NCBI GenBank assembly: GCA_030549335.1
Contig: JAUKPH010000026.1
Location: 1,860,001 to 1,924,000 of the forward strand
Length of the DNA: 64,000 nt
Source: Pontederia crassipes
Taxonomy: Eukaryota > Streptophyta > Magnoliopsida > Commelinales > Pontederiaceae
Direction: 5' to 3'
Shown: positions 18,836 to 30,370 of the stretch, in pieces
Numbering within the stretch: the first letter of the stretch is position 1
How the letters are laid out: every line of letters begins with the position of its first letter
Notes under the pieces: model-generated
Databases searched by the model: none
Seen by the model: the letters and a program-made list of their open reading frames with translations, nothing else
What the model was told of the DNA's origin: nothing
Program-made: the position numbers and the translations under genes

Positions 18836-20820
18836 TTTTGCATAAAATGTTAAATGTCAAAATGTGGCTGCAAATAAAAGTTGGAAAACTTTCTGTATAA
18901 TTTTGATTCAAACGGATTGAATCTATTGGATATTACTCAATTTTGTAAGGCATATTGTTGTTCTCAAATTGCAGTTAGATTTATTTCATTATCCAGAGAT
19001 GATAATATTATAGCCTCACTTTTTCTGGGTGCAATCACTTTCATGTTGATGGTGTTGACCCTCAAAAAGGGAATAGGCAAAAAGGAAAAAAACGTAAGTT
19101 TATATTGGATCCCATTTTACACGGATTATTTCCTTCGATGTTCTGAAATGTTTAGATGGAAACTGGGGGAAGTTGTTTTGTCTCCATTATTTTTCCAATA
19201 TGAATTCATCCGATAGGTGAAGGTTATTTAATAGTTAACGGTGTAGTACCTCTCCAAGAATCTACACCGTTTATTGTTTTCATTTTGGATTACGGCTGGC
19301 ACAATGTTTTCCTTCTTTAGATTGTCTTGCGCTAACGATCCTAATTTTTAAAATAAGGGCTTATTGGTCTTTCGGATTGAAACTCTTATGTCTTTTTATC
19401 TTAATCTTTTTTCTCCATCTTCACTTGACGGTTAGAGCTTGAGGAAGAAAAATCATAAAGAGAAAGAAAAAAGGATAAGGGGGATTTAGTTTTCTTTCCA
19501 TTTCAGATGGATTTACATGTTTGAATTGAGAACTCCAATTCCAAGAATTTTTGGTAGGGAAACGTTGATCTAAATAGATTGACATGCTTAGATATATATG
19601 TTCACATGTTTATGTCCTAGATCATGTTTTAGATGTATTTGAGGTAAAATCCTAAATCTTATGATGATTGGATTTGGATGTTTCTAATATGTTATTATGA
19701 TGCCTTAATATATAAAAATCATGCACCTATTGTTCAACATGTTTCTAATGTTTTACCAAAGTTTTCAACTATGACCATACACTATGAGACAACACCTAGT
19801 CAGTTTTGGAAAATTGAGTAGTTTCAAGTGTGAAAATAGCATATGAATATAAACACATGAAATTAGACATTTGTATTAGAAGGGATTATATGAATTTTAA
19901 GGTAAACAAGTATTCATGCATAATGAGCATGCATTGCATATTATTATTATTAATTGGAAAGTGAAATAGCATTATTGCTTGTAGAAAATTATCAAGCTAC
20001 AAGTGAAAGGAGGAAAATTTAATAAACTTTCTTGAAAGGATAAAGTATAAGGTAAGTAGGTAAATTTACAACATAGAAAAATGATTTATTTATGATATTA
20101 ATTCAAGAGAAGGTTATTATAATCATTATTATTCAAACATATCGTGAGTTATGAAAAATATTTATGATATATTTCAAGAATTTCATATGAGATGGAGTAA
20201 ACTTTTACATCAAAATGTTTTAAGGAACAATGCTTGTGATGTTAAAATGAGTTTTACTTGATATTGATATGTGATTTTGATATGTGTATTTTGATATTGT
20301 TAAAGTCCATGTGTTCATTGGCCATGTTGGTTGAAAAAGATATTTGCGATCGTATTCGATATACATAATGCCTTTGGGCGCATATCAGATGTCTTTATCC
20401 TTTGGGGGTTACTTTATGTGCACCTATTGACCTATATTATGCTATGCATATTTGATCACTAGTTGATCGTACTAAAATTATGCTTGAAATCATCTTAATT
20501 CATGTGCATATAGGCCTTGAAATATTCAAATTCTGAGAATTAGGCCTAATCTACATGCATTTATCTTCTCAACATACATTTGCACGTTTGAGCTAGATAA
20601 TATATTGATTTAGTTATTATTTATATATTTTTATTTGAAAAATTGATGTTTGTTGTTCTTGTTAATTTAACCTCCAAATCAAACATAAAAGACAAACATT
20701 CTTGCTAGAAAAAAAGGACCACAAAATACTAAACTGCCAAAAGTAATGAGAAATGAATCTTTTTGAAAGAAGATGGGACCAGGACAAGTCACAAAATCAT
20801 AAGTAATAGAAGCTTCTGAT
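18836..20820. other. 3' flank of the chaperone gene and AT-rich intergenic DNA
   Basis: The first few hundred bases are probably 3' untranslated region. The open stretch at 18881-19216 has no family resemblance and is probably chance. Sequence between about 20640 and 20820 continues, past the solo LTR, into the non-coding end of the copia element. No LTR for that element's left end was recognised. Confidence 0.45.
18873..18878 (+). terminator. Candidate poly(A) signal of the chaperone gene
   Basis: AATAAA, 37 nt after the TGA. Plant poly(A) signals are loose, so this is only the most likely one. Confidence 0.4.
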
Positions 20821-21652
20821 TGTTGGAGCAAAGTTCTATGCTCTATATTTTAATGATACAAACCGCGAAAGATTAGAGTTATATGTCGAAAAAGTTTAAA
20901 ATAGAAATTGACAACTTTATGCATTGAACTTTGATTGGATATTTAATTATCATCTCATTAGATTTTGGATGAATGATGAATATCAAAGTTGTAGAGAATT
21001 CTGTTATCTAATTTGGATAACTATGCAGAAAGTTATGATCAAAATAGTATAGGACAATCAACTTGCCGGTTGAAGCAGTGAAGGCCGGTCGAGGCATTGT
21101 TATATTTTCTTCAAGCATCAAAGGAAAATCATTTTCTTGAAGTCATTGTTATATTTTTTCTTCTTTCTCTCTACTCTCCTTATGAGTTTGGCAATATAAA
21201 AGAGAGAAATATCTTTTTAGAAAATTAAGTGTGAGCCCCTGTGTAGAAGAGGTTCTATCTTACCTCTTGGGTTAGAGAAAAGATAAGCTTCCTAGGAAGA
21301 GTGGTGTGCCTTACCACTTGAAGCGGAGAAAATGTGGTATTATAAAGGATTTCTTCCTTGCCTCATTTGGAATGAAGGAAAAGTGATTAGTGGAATCATC
21401 GGCAGTCTCGAGGTCGAGAAGTCGAAGCGGGGACGTAGGTCAAGGTGTGGTCGAACTTCATCAACAACCACCGTGTTCTTTATGTGTGCATTCTCTCTCC
21501 CTCTCCTTCCTATCTTATTATTCATTTGATTTGATTTGCATTTATTTAAAATTTAACAAATCAATTTTAAGCTTCCGCAACGATTTTTGTGAAATCGATA
21601 TCTTCAGATAAAATGTCAATTCATCCCCCTCTTGGTACCTTGGGATCCTATA
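20821..21652 (+). repeat. Solo LTR of a copia-type family
   Basis: 832 bp, TGTTGGAGCAAAG...GGATCCTATA. The flanking CTGAT (20816-20820) and CTAAT (21653-21657) form a 5-bp duplication with one mismatch. A TATA box GCAATATAAAAGAG is at about 21190. The end passage TTCATCCCCCTCTTGGTACC is shared with the LTR ends at 28691 and 40149. Its orientation is opposite to the adjacent copia element, so it is a separate insertion. Confidence 0.8.
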
Positions 21653-21729
21653 CTAATGGGGATCAATCCTTTGATATTCAATTCAGATCAAAGATGGGTT
21701 TGCACAAGAAAATCACCTTTACTTAGAAT

Positions 21730-22501
21730 TGTTATCCTTATTAACGTCCCATCATTCCTAGTTCTCTTCAAAGCATACAAAATCTGTCTTCACTTAAGGG
21801 TTTAGTGAAGATGTCAGCTAATTGGATCTCAGTGGGCACATATTCAATTGCAATGTTTTTATGATTCACATGATCTCTAATGAAATGATATCTTATGTCA
21901 ATATTCTTCGTTCTAGAGTGATTTATTGGACTTTTTTGTCATCTCTATGGCACTTGTATTATCACATTTCATGGGTACATTGGTACTGACTACTCCATAG
22001 TCAAGTAATTGTTGTTTGACCCGTAGGATTTGTGAACAACAACTGCCTGCAGCAATATATCCTGCCTTGGTAGTGTAGAGAGCAATGCAATTTTGTTTCT
22101 TACTGACCCATGAGATGAGGGAACTCCCAAGGAAACAACACATCCCACTTGTTCTTTTCCTATCAACTTTGCACCCAGCAAAGTCGCCATCGGTGTAGGC
22201 GATCAAAAGTTGAGTTCCTATCATACCAAATGCCTAGACTACAAGTATTTTTAAGATATCGCATGATTCTTTTAATAGCTACCAAATGTGATTCTTTGGA
22301 TGCAAATTGGAATCTAACACACAAACATACACTAAACATAATATCTAGTCTAGATGCTATTGAGTAAAGTAAACTACCAATCATACTTGTATACCTTTTT
22401 TGGTCAATTGCTTTGCCATTTTCATCTGTGTCAAGTTTGGTTATCGTACTCAATGGAGTTGAGCTTGGTTTGCAATCATTCGTTCCAAATTTCTTTAGCA
22501 A
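21730..22501 (-). pseudogene. Ty1/copia RNase H remnant
   Basis: In two overlapping frames the minus strand reads KFGTNDCKPSSTPL, then RYTSMIGSLLYSIASRLDIMFSV, VAIKRIMRYLKNT, AYTDGDFAGCKVDRKRTSGMCCFLGSS, SWVSKKQNCIALYTTKAGYIAA (usual SKKQ..VALSTxEAEYxA) and CDNTSAIEMTKK. The glutamate of AEY is Gly (AGY). Past 21913 the text continues KNIDIRYHFIRDHV to a RFCML..ELGM end, the standard copia terminus. RNase H degrades the RNA template in cDNA synthesis. Frameshift near 22190. Confidence 0.85.
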
Positions 22502-22712
22502 TTTCGAATGTAAGCTCCCCTACAAGACTCATTTCAAATTCTTTTTGCATAAGAGATTCAAACTCTTTGCAAAGGATTTCCTTAGTAGCACCATATACTA
22601 TATCATCAACATAAATATGCACTATTAAAATATCATTTTTAAAATGTTTTAAAAATAGTGTGGTGTCAATTGTTCCTTTTTGAAATTTATTTTTAATAAA
22701 AAAACTACTTAG

Positions 22713-23355
22713 TCATTCATACCAACCTCTTGGAGCTTGCTTTAATCCATAGAGGGCTTTTGAGAGTTTAAAAATATGATTTTGAAAGTTTGGATTTTCA
22801 AAACCTTTGGGTTGCTCAACATAAACTTCTTCATTAATAAAACCACTTAAAAATGCCAATTTCACATCCATTTGAAAAAGTTTAAAACACTTTAAAACAA
22901 GCAAATGCCAAAAGCATATGAATAGGTTCAAGTCGTGCAACAGGAGCAAACATTTCATCAAAATTAATTCCTTCAACTTGTGAGTAACCTTTGGCTACTA
23001 ATCTAGCCTTGTTTCTCACAATGACACCATTTTCATCTAGCTTGTTTCTAAATGCCCATTTGGTTCCAACAATTAAATGATCAAAAGGTCTTTCTACAAG
23101 CTTCCAAACTTGATCTCTCTCAAAGTAGTTTAAGTCCTCGTGCATAGCATTTATCCAGTTTGGATCATTTAATGCTTCATCTATGCAGGAAGGTTCAACT
23201 TGAGAGAGAAAAGCAGAAAAAGCACTTAAATTTTCAAAAGAACTTCGAGTCTTGATTGCATCACCTATATTTCCAATAATTTGCTCAACTGGATGTGATG
23301 AAGCATTTTTCCAATTCTTGGGTATCAATTGTGGCGTGTCTAAGTTGATGATCAT
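22713..23355 (-). pseudogene. Ty1/copia reverse transcriptase, N-terminal part
   Basis: The minus strand reads [34 protein letters not shown], split here by description: [67 protein letters not shown], then after a frameshift near 22900 [23 protein letters not shown] and [16 protein letters not shown]. These are the RVT_2 (PF07727) landmarks. The MDVKxAFLxG aspartate is kept. The YVDD box would fall in 22580-22630, where the minus strand reads HILIVHIYVDDIVYG, apparently kept. Confidence 0.88.
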
Positions 23356-23420
23356 CTATTATTTTAGGATTTGCTGCCTGATTTTCTTTTTGATCTTCCT
23401 CTTCTTTTCCACCATTTTCT

Positions 23421-24440
23421 TCATGAGCTGTCTTTCACTTTAGCTTGTTCTAATTTTCCTGTCATTTCAAGCTCTCCTATATCATCTTCATCAACATATT
23501 TGCTCAAAACAAAATTGTCAGTCTCATTAAATTTAACATGCATGTACTCTATATGCCTTGCTTGCGTTGGAATATCTAAGAAAAATAGCACATCACAAAA
23601 TATATTATTATTTTCTTGTGTTGCATCAAATTTTCCTAACTTATCCTTATTATTCAACACAACATTTGCACCCAAAAACTTTGAAATAGGAAATAGTTGG
23701 TATTCTTCCATGAATAAGTTCAAAACAAGTTTTCTTTGTTAGGGGTCTTATTAAAATTTTGTTCAATATATAGCATGAAGTATTCACAGCTTCTGCCTAG
23801 AAATATTTAGGAAGAGTACTTTCATTTAGAATAGTTCTAGCCATTTTTTGTATAGTCCTATTTTTTCTTTCAACAACTCCATTTTGCTGAGGTGTTCTAG
23901 GTGTAAAAAAATTATGAGGGATCCCATTTTCCTCACAAAATAACTCAAACCTATTATTTTTGAATTCTCCACCATGATCACTTCTAATTTTAGAAATTTT
24001 TTTATCAAATTCATTTTGTATTCTTTTCGCAAACTTCAGAAAAGTGTGAAAAAATTTATCTTTATGAGTAAGAAATAAGGTCCATGTAAAATGCGAGTAG
24101 TCCTCTACAAGTACAAAAACATATGTTTTTCCACCTAGACTTGTAATAGCTCTATGATTCTACTTGTACTAATAAGGTCTTTTGATTTAAAAGAACTTTT
24201 TGTTTGTTTTCCCCTTAGGCAAGAGTCACACACGGTATTTTCTCAATTTTAATCTTAGGTAATCCTTTTACTAGTTTATTTTTAGAAAGCTTATTCAATA
24301 ATTTAAATTTTACATGACCAAGTCGTCTATGCCACAAGGTTGAATCATCATGTAATGCACTTAAACAATTTTCATTTTCTAAGTCCTCATAATCAATTAT
24401 ATATATGTTATTATGTCTAAATCCAATATGCAGCAAATTT
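23421..24440 (-). pseudogene. Ty1/copia integrase region (GAG-pre-integrase and core)
   Basis: 24215-24436 carries STLWHRRLGHVKFKLLNKL, the GAG-pre-integrase zinc-binding passage. 23826-24032 and flanking frames give the core with GGEFKN-like text and GIPHNFFTPRTPQQNGVVERKN in broken form (ccattttgctgaggtgttctag). 23421-23723 follows as the IN-RT linker, with SKFLGANVVLNNKDKLGKFDA and the acidic DEDDIGELEM. Integrase inserts the cDNA. This copy has many stops. Confidence 0.75.
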
Positions 24441-24957
24441 TTATTTTCATCTAGTATTAAGCATTTTTTTCCAAATTTTACTAGAAAGTTCCCGTCACAG
24501 AGTTAACTAATATTTATTAGATTATGCTTTAGATTATCTACTAGCCACACATTTTCAAGGAGGATTTTGTCGTATTTACCAACGTTACCTATACCAATAA
24601 CCTTTCCTTTTGCATATGGTTCCTCAATTTTTCTTTTCCACGGAGATAAAGTTTGATGCATCCCCTGTCATGTTCCTTGAGCAGCCACTGTCCAAATACT
24701 ATTTGCTTTCCTTCCTTCTTCTTTCTTGATGATTTCTAAAGAAAATAGACATAAAAATTTATCTTTGTGGCACCCAAATTTGGATGAGTCCAACTTGGTT
24801 AGTATTGGTTCTTTTAGAAACCCAGATCTTCTTCGTTCTAATATTTCTTCCTTTTCTAATATTGCATTCAAAAGAATAATGACCAAGTGTAGCACAATGA
24901 AAACAAGTTAGTGTTGAATCATGTGCATTTGTATCCCTTACAAATAAAGTTCTTGAA

Positions 24958-26400
24958 TCATACTTTTCTCATAAGAATTGTAGCCAAGCCCTTTCTTGTT
25001 TGTGGGTGTTCTGGAGCCACTGAACATACATCTAGCATTTTTTTACTATTTGAATTTTTTTTAACTTTTTCCTCCAATTCGTTTACTTTCATGTTTACTT
25101 TTTCTATCTCACTTCTTTGTGAATTAATGCATGTATTTAAAGTATCATTCTTCATTTTTAGTTCATCAATTAAAAATTCTAGACTAGTATTTTCATCATT
25201 TAATGAGATGCAATTTTCGCATGTATCATATTGTTTATGTTTTTCATCTTTAACACTTTTGAATTCTGATTTTAATTTATCATGCTTCTTCTTTAGTGCT
25301 CCATATTTCATTATTAATTTTATAAATTCATCACGCATATCAAAAGTACTCAATTCATCACTTGATGAGTTAGAATATACCTCTTTATTTTCCATGAGAC
25401 AAAGATAAACCTCATCTTCATCACTAGAGGAGGAGCTATTTTTTTCCTGCTCACTGCCATCCCAAGTTACTTGAAGTGCCTTCTTCTTTTTCAATTCTTT
25501 AAGATTTCAGCATCTTTGTCCTTTCTCACAAGCATTAGACATTCGTTCTTGTAATGTCCTGCCTTTTTGCATTCAAAGCGGGTGACTTGATTCTTGTTGA
25601 TTTTCTTCTAAAGGATTCACCTTTCTTTCTTTGTTTGGCAAACTTCAAATATTTTTCCAGCTTCTTTGCATAGAGTGCCAGTTTTCTTTCATCGACATCC
25701 TCTTCATCTTCACTTGTTTCTTCTTTGTCAACTTTTGCCTTTAAGACTAAGGTCTTTTTCTTGATGACATTTGCATCCTCATCCTCTTTCATGCCTATCT
25801 CATAGGTTAATAATGATCCTATGAGATCATCAAAATCCAGCTTGTTGAGATCCTTCTCTTCAATTATAGTTCTTTTAGTGTGCCACCTTGAGGATAATGA
25901 CCTGAGAAACTTTTTTACTTTTTGAGCATTAGTCCTTGGCTCGCCCAGAGAAGCTAAGTCATTCATAACATCATTAAAGCGTACAACCATGCTACTTGTA
26001 GTTTCATTATCGAGCATTCTAAAAGAATCATATTGATGATTTAACAGATTTAATCTAGACTCTTTTGCTTTCTCAGTTACTTCATGAGTAATAATAAGTT
26101 TTCTTCAAATTTCATTTGCATTCAAGTAGGTAGAAATACGATTGAATTCAATAGTGTCTAAAGCACAATACAAAATATTTTTTGTCTTCCAATCTAATTT
26201 AAATAGAAGTATTTCTCCATCAGTATATTCTGTTGGTGTTTTTCCATGCAAATTGAAGCCATTCTCAATTATATCCCAGATATCAATATCAATGGAACAT
26301 ACATATGCCTGCATCCTTATTTTCCAATATGCAAAGTTAGATGCATTGAAGAGTGGAGGATGGTTGGTTGATTGACCTTCACTAAGAATAAAATTGTTTA
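24958..26400 (-). pseudogene. Ty1/copia gag remnant
   Basis: The start reads NHPPLFNASNFAYWKIRMQAYVCS and DIDIWDIIENGF, the plant copia gag start (DUF4219/UBN2 type, W and RM hallmarks). 25535-26017 continues with RFNDVMNDLASLGE, KFLRSLSSRWHTKRT and LTYEIGMKEDE. 24958-25494 is a Lys/Glu/Asn-rich segment with heptads (about residues 60-165), a likely coiled coil. A CCHC knuckle is not intact (the passage around 25500-25560 is frameshifted). It builds the particle in active relatives. Confidence 0.8.
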
Positions 26401-26440
26401 CTCTTAAAGATAATTAAATCTTAATTGCAAGAGTGAAACT

Positions 26441-26456
26441 AAGCTCTGATACTAAT
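26441..26456 (-). other. Primer-binding site of the copia element
   Basis: Minus strand ATTAGTATCAGAGCTT directly after the LTR end GATCCTACA, an imperfect methionine-tRNA type site. Confidence 0.75.
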
Positions 26457-27801
26457 TGTAGGATCATAGGGCACCAAGAGCGGGGGTGAATTAGTGTATA
26501 ATTTTTAACTTAAAATTTTAATCTTTTTCTTTTTAAGAGAAAATCTTTTTTGTGCCAATACTAAATGCAATGCAATAAAGAAGAACACAAAAAAGGTTAG
26601 AAGGCAAACACATAAATTGTTGACGAGGTTTGGCCCAACTCCTTGGCCTACTTTCCCACTCTGACTTCTTGACCTCGAGACCGTAAGAGATTCACTATCA
26701 TCCCCCTTTCAAAAAGGGAGAAGGAAACCCTTTTCACGTACACCACCTTCTTCTCCGCTCAAGAGTAAAATCCTCTTTTACACAGAAGCTTTCAAAAGTA
26801 TGTTTTTACATATCTCTCAGTCTCTCTCTTTTTTCACAGATGATCACCAAAAAGATTACAGAATGAAGAGAGAATGAAAAATGTTGATTGAGAATGATTT
26901 TGAGGCTTTTCAAAGGAAATAACGATGAGAAATTTTCATGGATTCTTGACGGCTTCTGCTCAATCCCTTTTCTTCTTGTTTTTCTCATACATTCTATCCT
27001 TTTTTATAGTTTGTCTGACGAGATTTTCTACATCTAGAAAGTCGTAGATTTGATTCAAGACATGAGTTTTAATTCGCCAGATCGCATGAATTGATCGACC
27101 GGTTGAGAGAGGCGGTCGACCGGTTTGAACTATACTATAACATCTTCATCTTTTTGTTTATTTCGATTGAACCATCCGGTCAGCCGATTCTATAATCAGT
27201 TCTTTGTTTCTTCTTCTTTCATGCTTTTGTTCATTTCGGACGTGCATTCGGTCGACTGACCATTTGACCAGTCGTTGATTTCTCGATATCTAAGTGTTCT
27301 ATTCACTTCGGTATTGCCTTTGGTTATCCAATCCTTCAACCAATTTTATGACTTCAATATGTTGGAGACTTCTGTTTACTTTGGTCTTGTATTCGGTTGA
27401 TCAACTGTCCAGACGGTCTTGTGACTTCAATGCTTTAAACACTTCTATTTTCTTCGGTCATCTCTCCGGTCGACTAGTCTTGTACCTTCAATAGATTTTC
27501 CGTTTCTGTTCTATTCGGTTGTTCGTTCAGTCGATTGTTCCTTCGACCAATCTTGTACCTTCAATAGCTTTTCCGGTTCTATTCTATTCGATTGTTCATT
27601 CGGCCAATCGATCCTTTGACCGATCTTGTACCTTCAATAGCTTTTTTGATTCTCTTCTATTCGGTTGTTCATCCGATCGATCGGTTCTTCAACTGGTCTT
27701 TGCTTTCTATATTTAAATCACTTGAAAAGCCTGTTAGTAACATTTGTCGGCCAATTTGTATTTGTTATCATCAAAACCATGGGAATGGTACGAGACCAAC
27801 A
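26457..27801 (-). repeat. 5' LTR of the copia element with internal 73-bp tandem repeats
   Basis: 1345 bp, on the minus strand TGTTGGTCTCG...GATCCTACA. A region of about 27170-27700 holds tandem units. Three consecutive ones starting CTTGTACCTTCAATAG (27480, 27553, 27626) are exactly 73 bp apart, with older diverged units to the left. Units contain variants of GGTCGACCGG and CGATCGATCGG. Confidence 0.8.
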
Positions 27802-28691
27802 TGTTTGATCACCCTACACTATTTTAAACAACCTTTTTGTACCGATATCAGAATGAGGTGATTTTTTATTCTTTGAAAAGCTAACAAGATTATATACAAT
27901 TTTCATATTCACATGTTAGTCCAGATGTAATCAAACAATTCAAATATTAACTTCAAGTTCAGTGCATAAAATAATTCCTTCTGAATTGAACTTTTTTCAC
28001 ATTTTGAATATATGACTCTAATTATTCGAAGTTTGTATCATCAAAATATTATTAGAAATAGTAAAAACTTTGTTCCAACGCGGCTGATGTTATCTGCCGA
28101 TTGGTGATTGTCATAGACACAATGCACAATAATGGCTATTTTTCAATGAGAACTTTCCGAAGATGGTTTTGGACATATCTAACACATAGATTAACCTATA
28201 AAAGGAGTGTCAAAGGTTGAAGGAAGATCATCCAAGCAAGGAGAATCAATCTCAAGTTTCTTTCAAGTCCAAAACATTTTTTAGAGCTCAAAATTGCAAA
28301 TCATCCCTTCTCTTCTACTTTTAAGTGTGAGCATTATTTATAAGAAGAGTGAGTTGGAGGGAATCCTTGTATTCTTATTAAGTGAAGTTGAGAGCTCTTT
28401 CTAAGAAGATGTGTGTCTTGTCTCTTGATCAAAGAAGAAGGCAGTGTGGTGTAGAAAGGGTTGTTCTCTCATAAGAAAAAAGAAAGCTAGTGGAACTCTG
28501 GCGGTTTCAAGTTCGAGAAGTCGGAGCAGAGACATAGGTCAAGGAGTTGGGTTGAACCTCATCAACACATCGTGCCTTCTTGTGTTTGATCTTTCTTACT
28601 TCCTCTTTACTATTACATACTTGCTAGATTTACGATTAAATTTTCATACACCAATTCACCACTCCACCCTCATGGCGCTTTCGATCCTACA
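27802..28691. repeat. Rearranged copia LTR: two parts head to head
   Basis: 27802-28080 on the minus strand reads TTGGAACAAAG...TTTTGATGATACAAAC and aligns with the first 280 bp of the solo LTR at 20821. 28081-28691 on the plus strand is the remaining part, with TATA box CCTATAAAAGGAGTG near 28198 and the end GCGCTTTCGATCCTACA. The two parts are in opposite orientation at a junction at 28080/28081. Confidence 0.65.
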
Positions 28692-29370
28692 GATGCATCA
28701 CTCCAATACATCTTTCGTTAAGCTTTCTCACAACTCTTTAAACTTCCAAAATTGGTTGACATAGTAAAGTCCAAAATGGAAAATCATTTATCACCAGTAG
28801 AGGAGTGACAATGGTGATTTAATCAATCACGCTAGGTGAGAAGTGATAGATAATGTAGAGGTAAAAGTCACTTCTCAAATATAAGGAATCGCAATTGATA
28901 ACACTAAACAAGAATCATCAGTGATTGGAGAATTTATATCGATGAATGTTGTTTGACAACGATGGGCTGGAAGTTGACAATAATTTTGATATCAATAATA
29001 GCAATTCAAGGTTTCATAATGATTCACATTAGACAATGATAATTTAAATATCGTCATATAGTTTGAACCCTATCAAATATGTATCAAATTTTCAACACTA
29101 AATTGATTTGATGGTTGGTTCTCCAACCTTTATAACCAATTTGGTGTTGCTATCTTTTTTTTTTATTTTTTTAAAGATGTTTACCATAGATATATAATAT
29201 TCAACCACCTAGATCTAGGAATTTGTTAATGAAATTTATTTCTAATCACTACTTTTTTGAATTTATCGTTATACAACAGTCATTTTATCTTATTTTATCA
29301 AGAATTACTATTTTGCTAATGTCTCTTGGTGTGCATATTTTTTTTGTGACATTGAATCACTCCTAATGCA
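28692..29370. other. AT-rich stretch without recognised feature
   Basis: No coding or structural signal recognised between the rearranged LTR and the TRIM array. Confidence 0.5.
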
Positions 29371-30219
29371 TGAAGCATGCCTTAGATTAGTCCTACATGC
29401 ATAAGTGACGGAAAAGACGGTGGGTATGTATGATAACATGGCCTTGGTTTGGTAGGATGCATGTGAAAATCATGAGCCCTAGGGAAAAGTGGAAAATATC
29501 TTGTCAAGTACAAAGACCCCAAGATGCTGTGGGCCATTCCGCCACTCTGATATTGGAGAACACATTGATAAAATCGTGCAGGTTGATGTCCAAAGTGGAC
29601 AATATCCTACACAAGTACAAGGGTGTTACATAGGTATAAAAGTCGCTCCACGTGGACCTTTGTGCATGGTGGGGTGCGATCACTCAATGAGAACGTTGAG
29701 TACCCTAAGGGAATAAGGGTGCATAAGGCATGCCACAGATTAGTCCCACATGCATAAGTCACGAAGAGATACTGGGTATATATGAGTTCATGTCCTTCAC
29801 CAGGTGTGATGCATTTTGCTAAAATCGTGCGGCCGAGGACCAAAGCAGATAATATCGGACGCTGATAAAATATGTTGCATATGGCATCAAAGCCACTTCA
29901 TGATATCCTCTATGCATGTTGGGTGTGATCATTCAACAAGGAATTTAAGTCCCCTTAAGGGGGAAGGAGGCTTGAGGCATGTCTTAGATTAGTCTCACAT
30001 GCATAAGCCATAAGAGAGATACTAGGTATTTATGGGAACATGGCCTTCGCTTTGTAGAATGCGTTAGAAATCCATGATCTAGTGAGATAGAGTGAATAGT
30101 ATCACGTTGAGTATAGAGCTGAGATGCTAAGCTATTAATATCAGGTGACGCATTTTGATAAAATCATGTAGGCCGAGGTCCAGAGCGGACAATATCATAT
30201 GCTGGTCGGGAATATTACA
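29371..30219 (+). mobile_element. Tandem TRIM: three LTRs and two minimal internal domains
   Basis: LTRs at 29371-29630, 29724-29879 and 29973-30219 all run TGARGCATGCC...TTACA or TTGCA. They alternate with internal segments of only about 93 bp that start with a primer-binding-like site (TAGGTATAAAAGTCGCTCC, TATGGCATCAAAGCCACT; consensus TGGTATCAAAGCC) and end in a purine tract (TTAAGGGGGAAGGAGGCT before the third LTR). Internal 1 carries a hairpin CTCAATG/CGTTGAG. The outer LTRs contain extra blocks of about 100 bp. Other copies of the family are at 8928-9103 and 36995-37335. Confidence 0.75.
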
Positions 30220-30370
30220 TCCGTTAATCACATACCTCTTAGCCCTAGATGATTCTTATCTCCCACATTATTGGTCCAATAACTGAGAAGTTGAATCAAT
30301 GTTGGGTTACTTCCAACAAGAGCATTGAGATTATGCATCAATCTTTTACTTTTCTGCTAGTTTTGCACTA

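Larger units (their letters stand above)
21653..27801 (-). mobile_element. Ty1/copia retrotransposon, 3' LTR missing
   Basis: The 5' LTR is 26457-27801 on the minus strand. It is followed by the primer-binding site TAGTATCAGAGCTT (26441-26456), gag (24958-26400), integrase (23750-24440), RT (22713-23355) and RNase H (21730-22501), the Ty1/copia order with integrase before RT. Several frameshifts and stops occur. At the left the RNase H end is followed by non-coding sequence and then the unrelated-orientation solo LTR at 20821-21652; no matching 3' LTR was found. Confidence 0.85.

Noticed and set aside
18881-19216. 111-codon frame after the chaperone gene as a separate gene
   Set aside because: It overlaps the probable 3' untranslated region, has no recognisable domain and shows atypical composition.
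24911-25408. Plus-strand 165-codon Phe/Ser-rich frame
   Set aside because: It is the opposite-strand shadow of the Lys/Glu-rich copia gag segment.
20821-28080. A novel element with inverted LTRs around copia genes
   Set aside because: The left LTR has its own CTGAT/CTAAT duplication and is a separate solo LTR.
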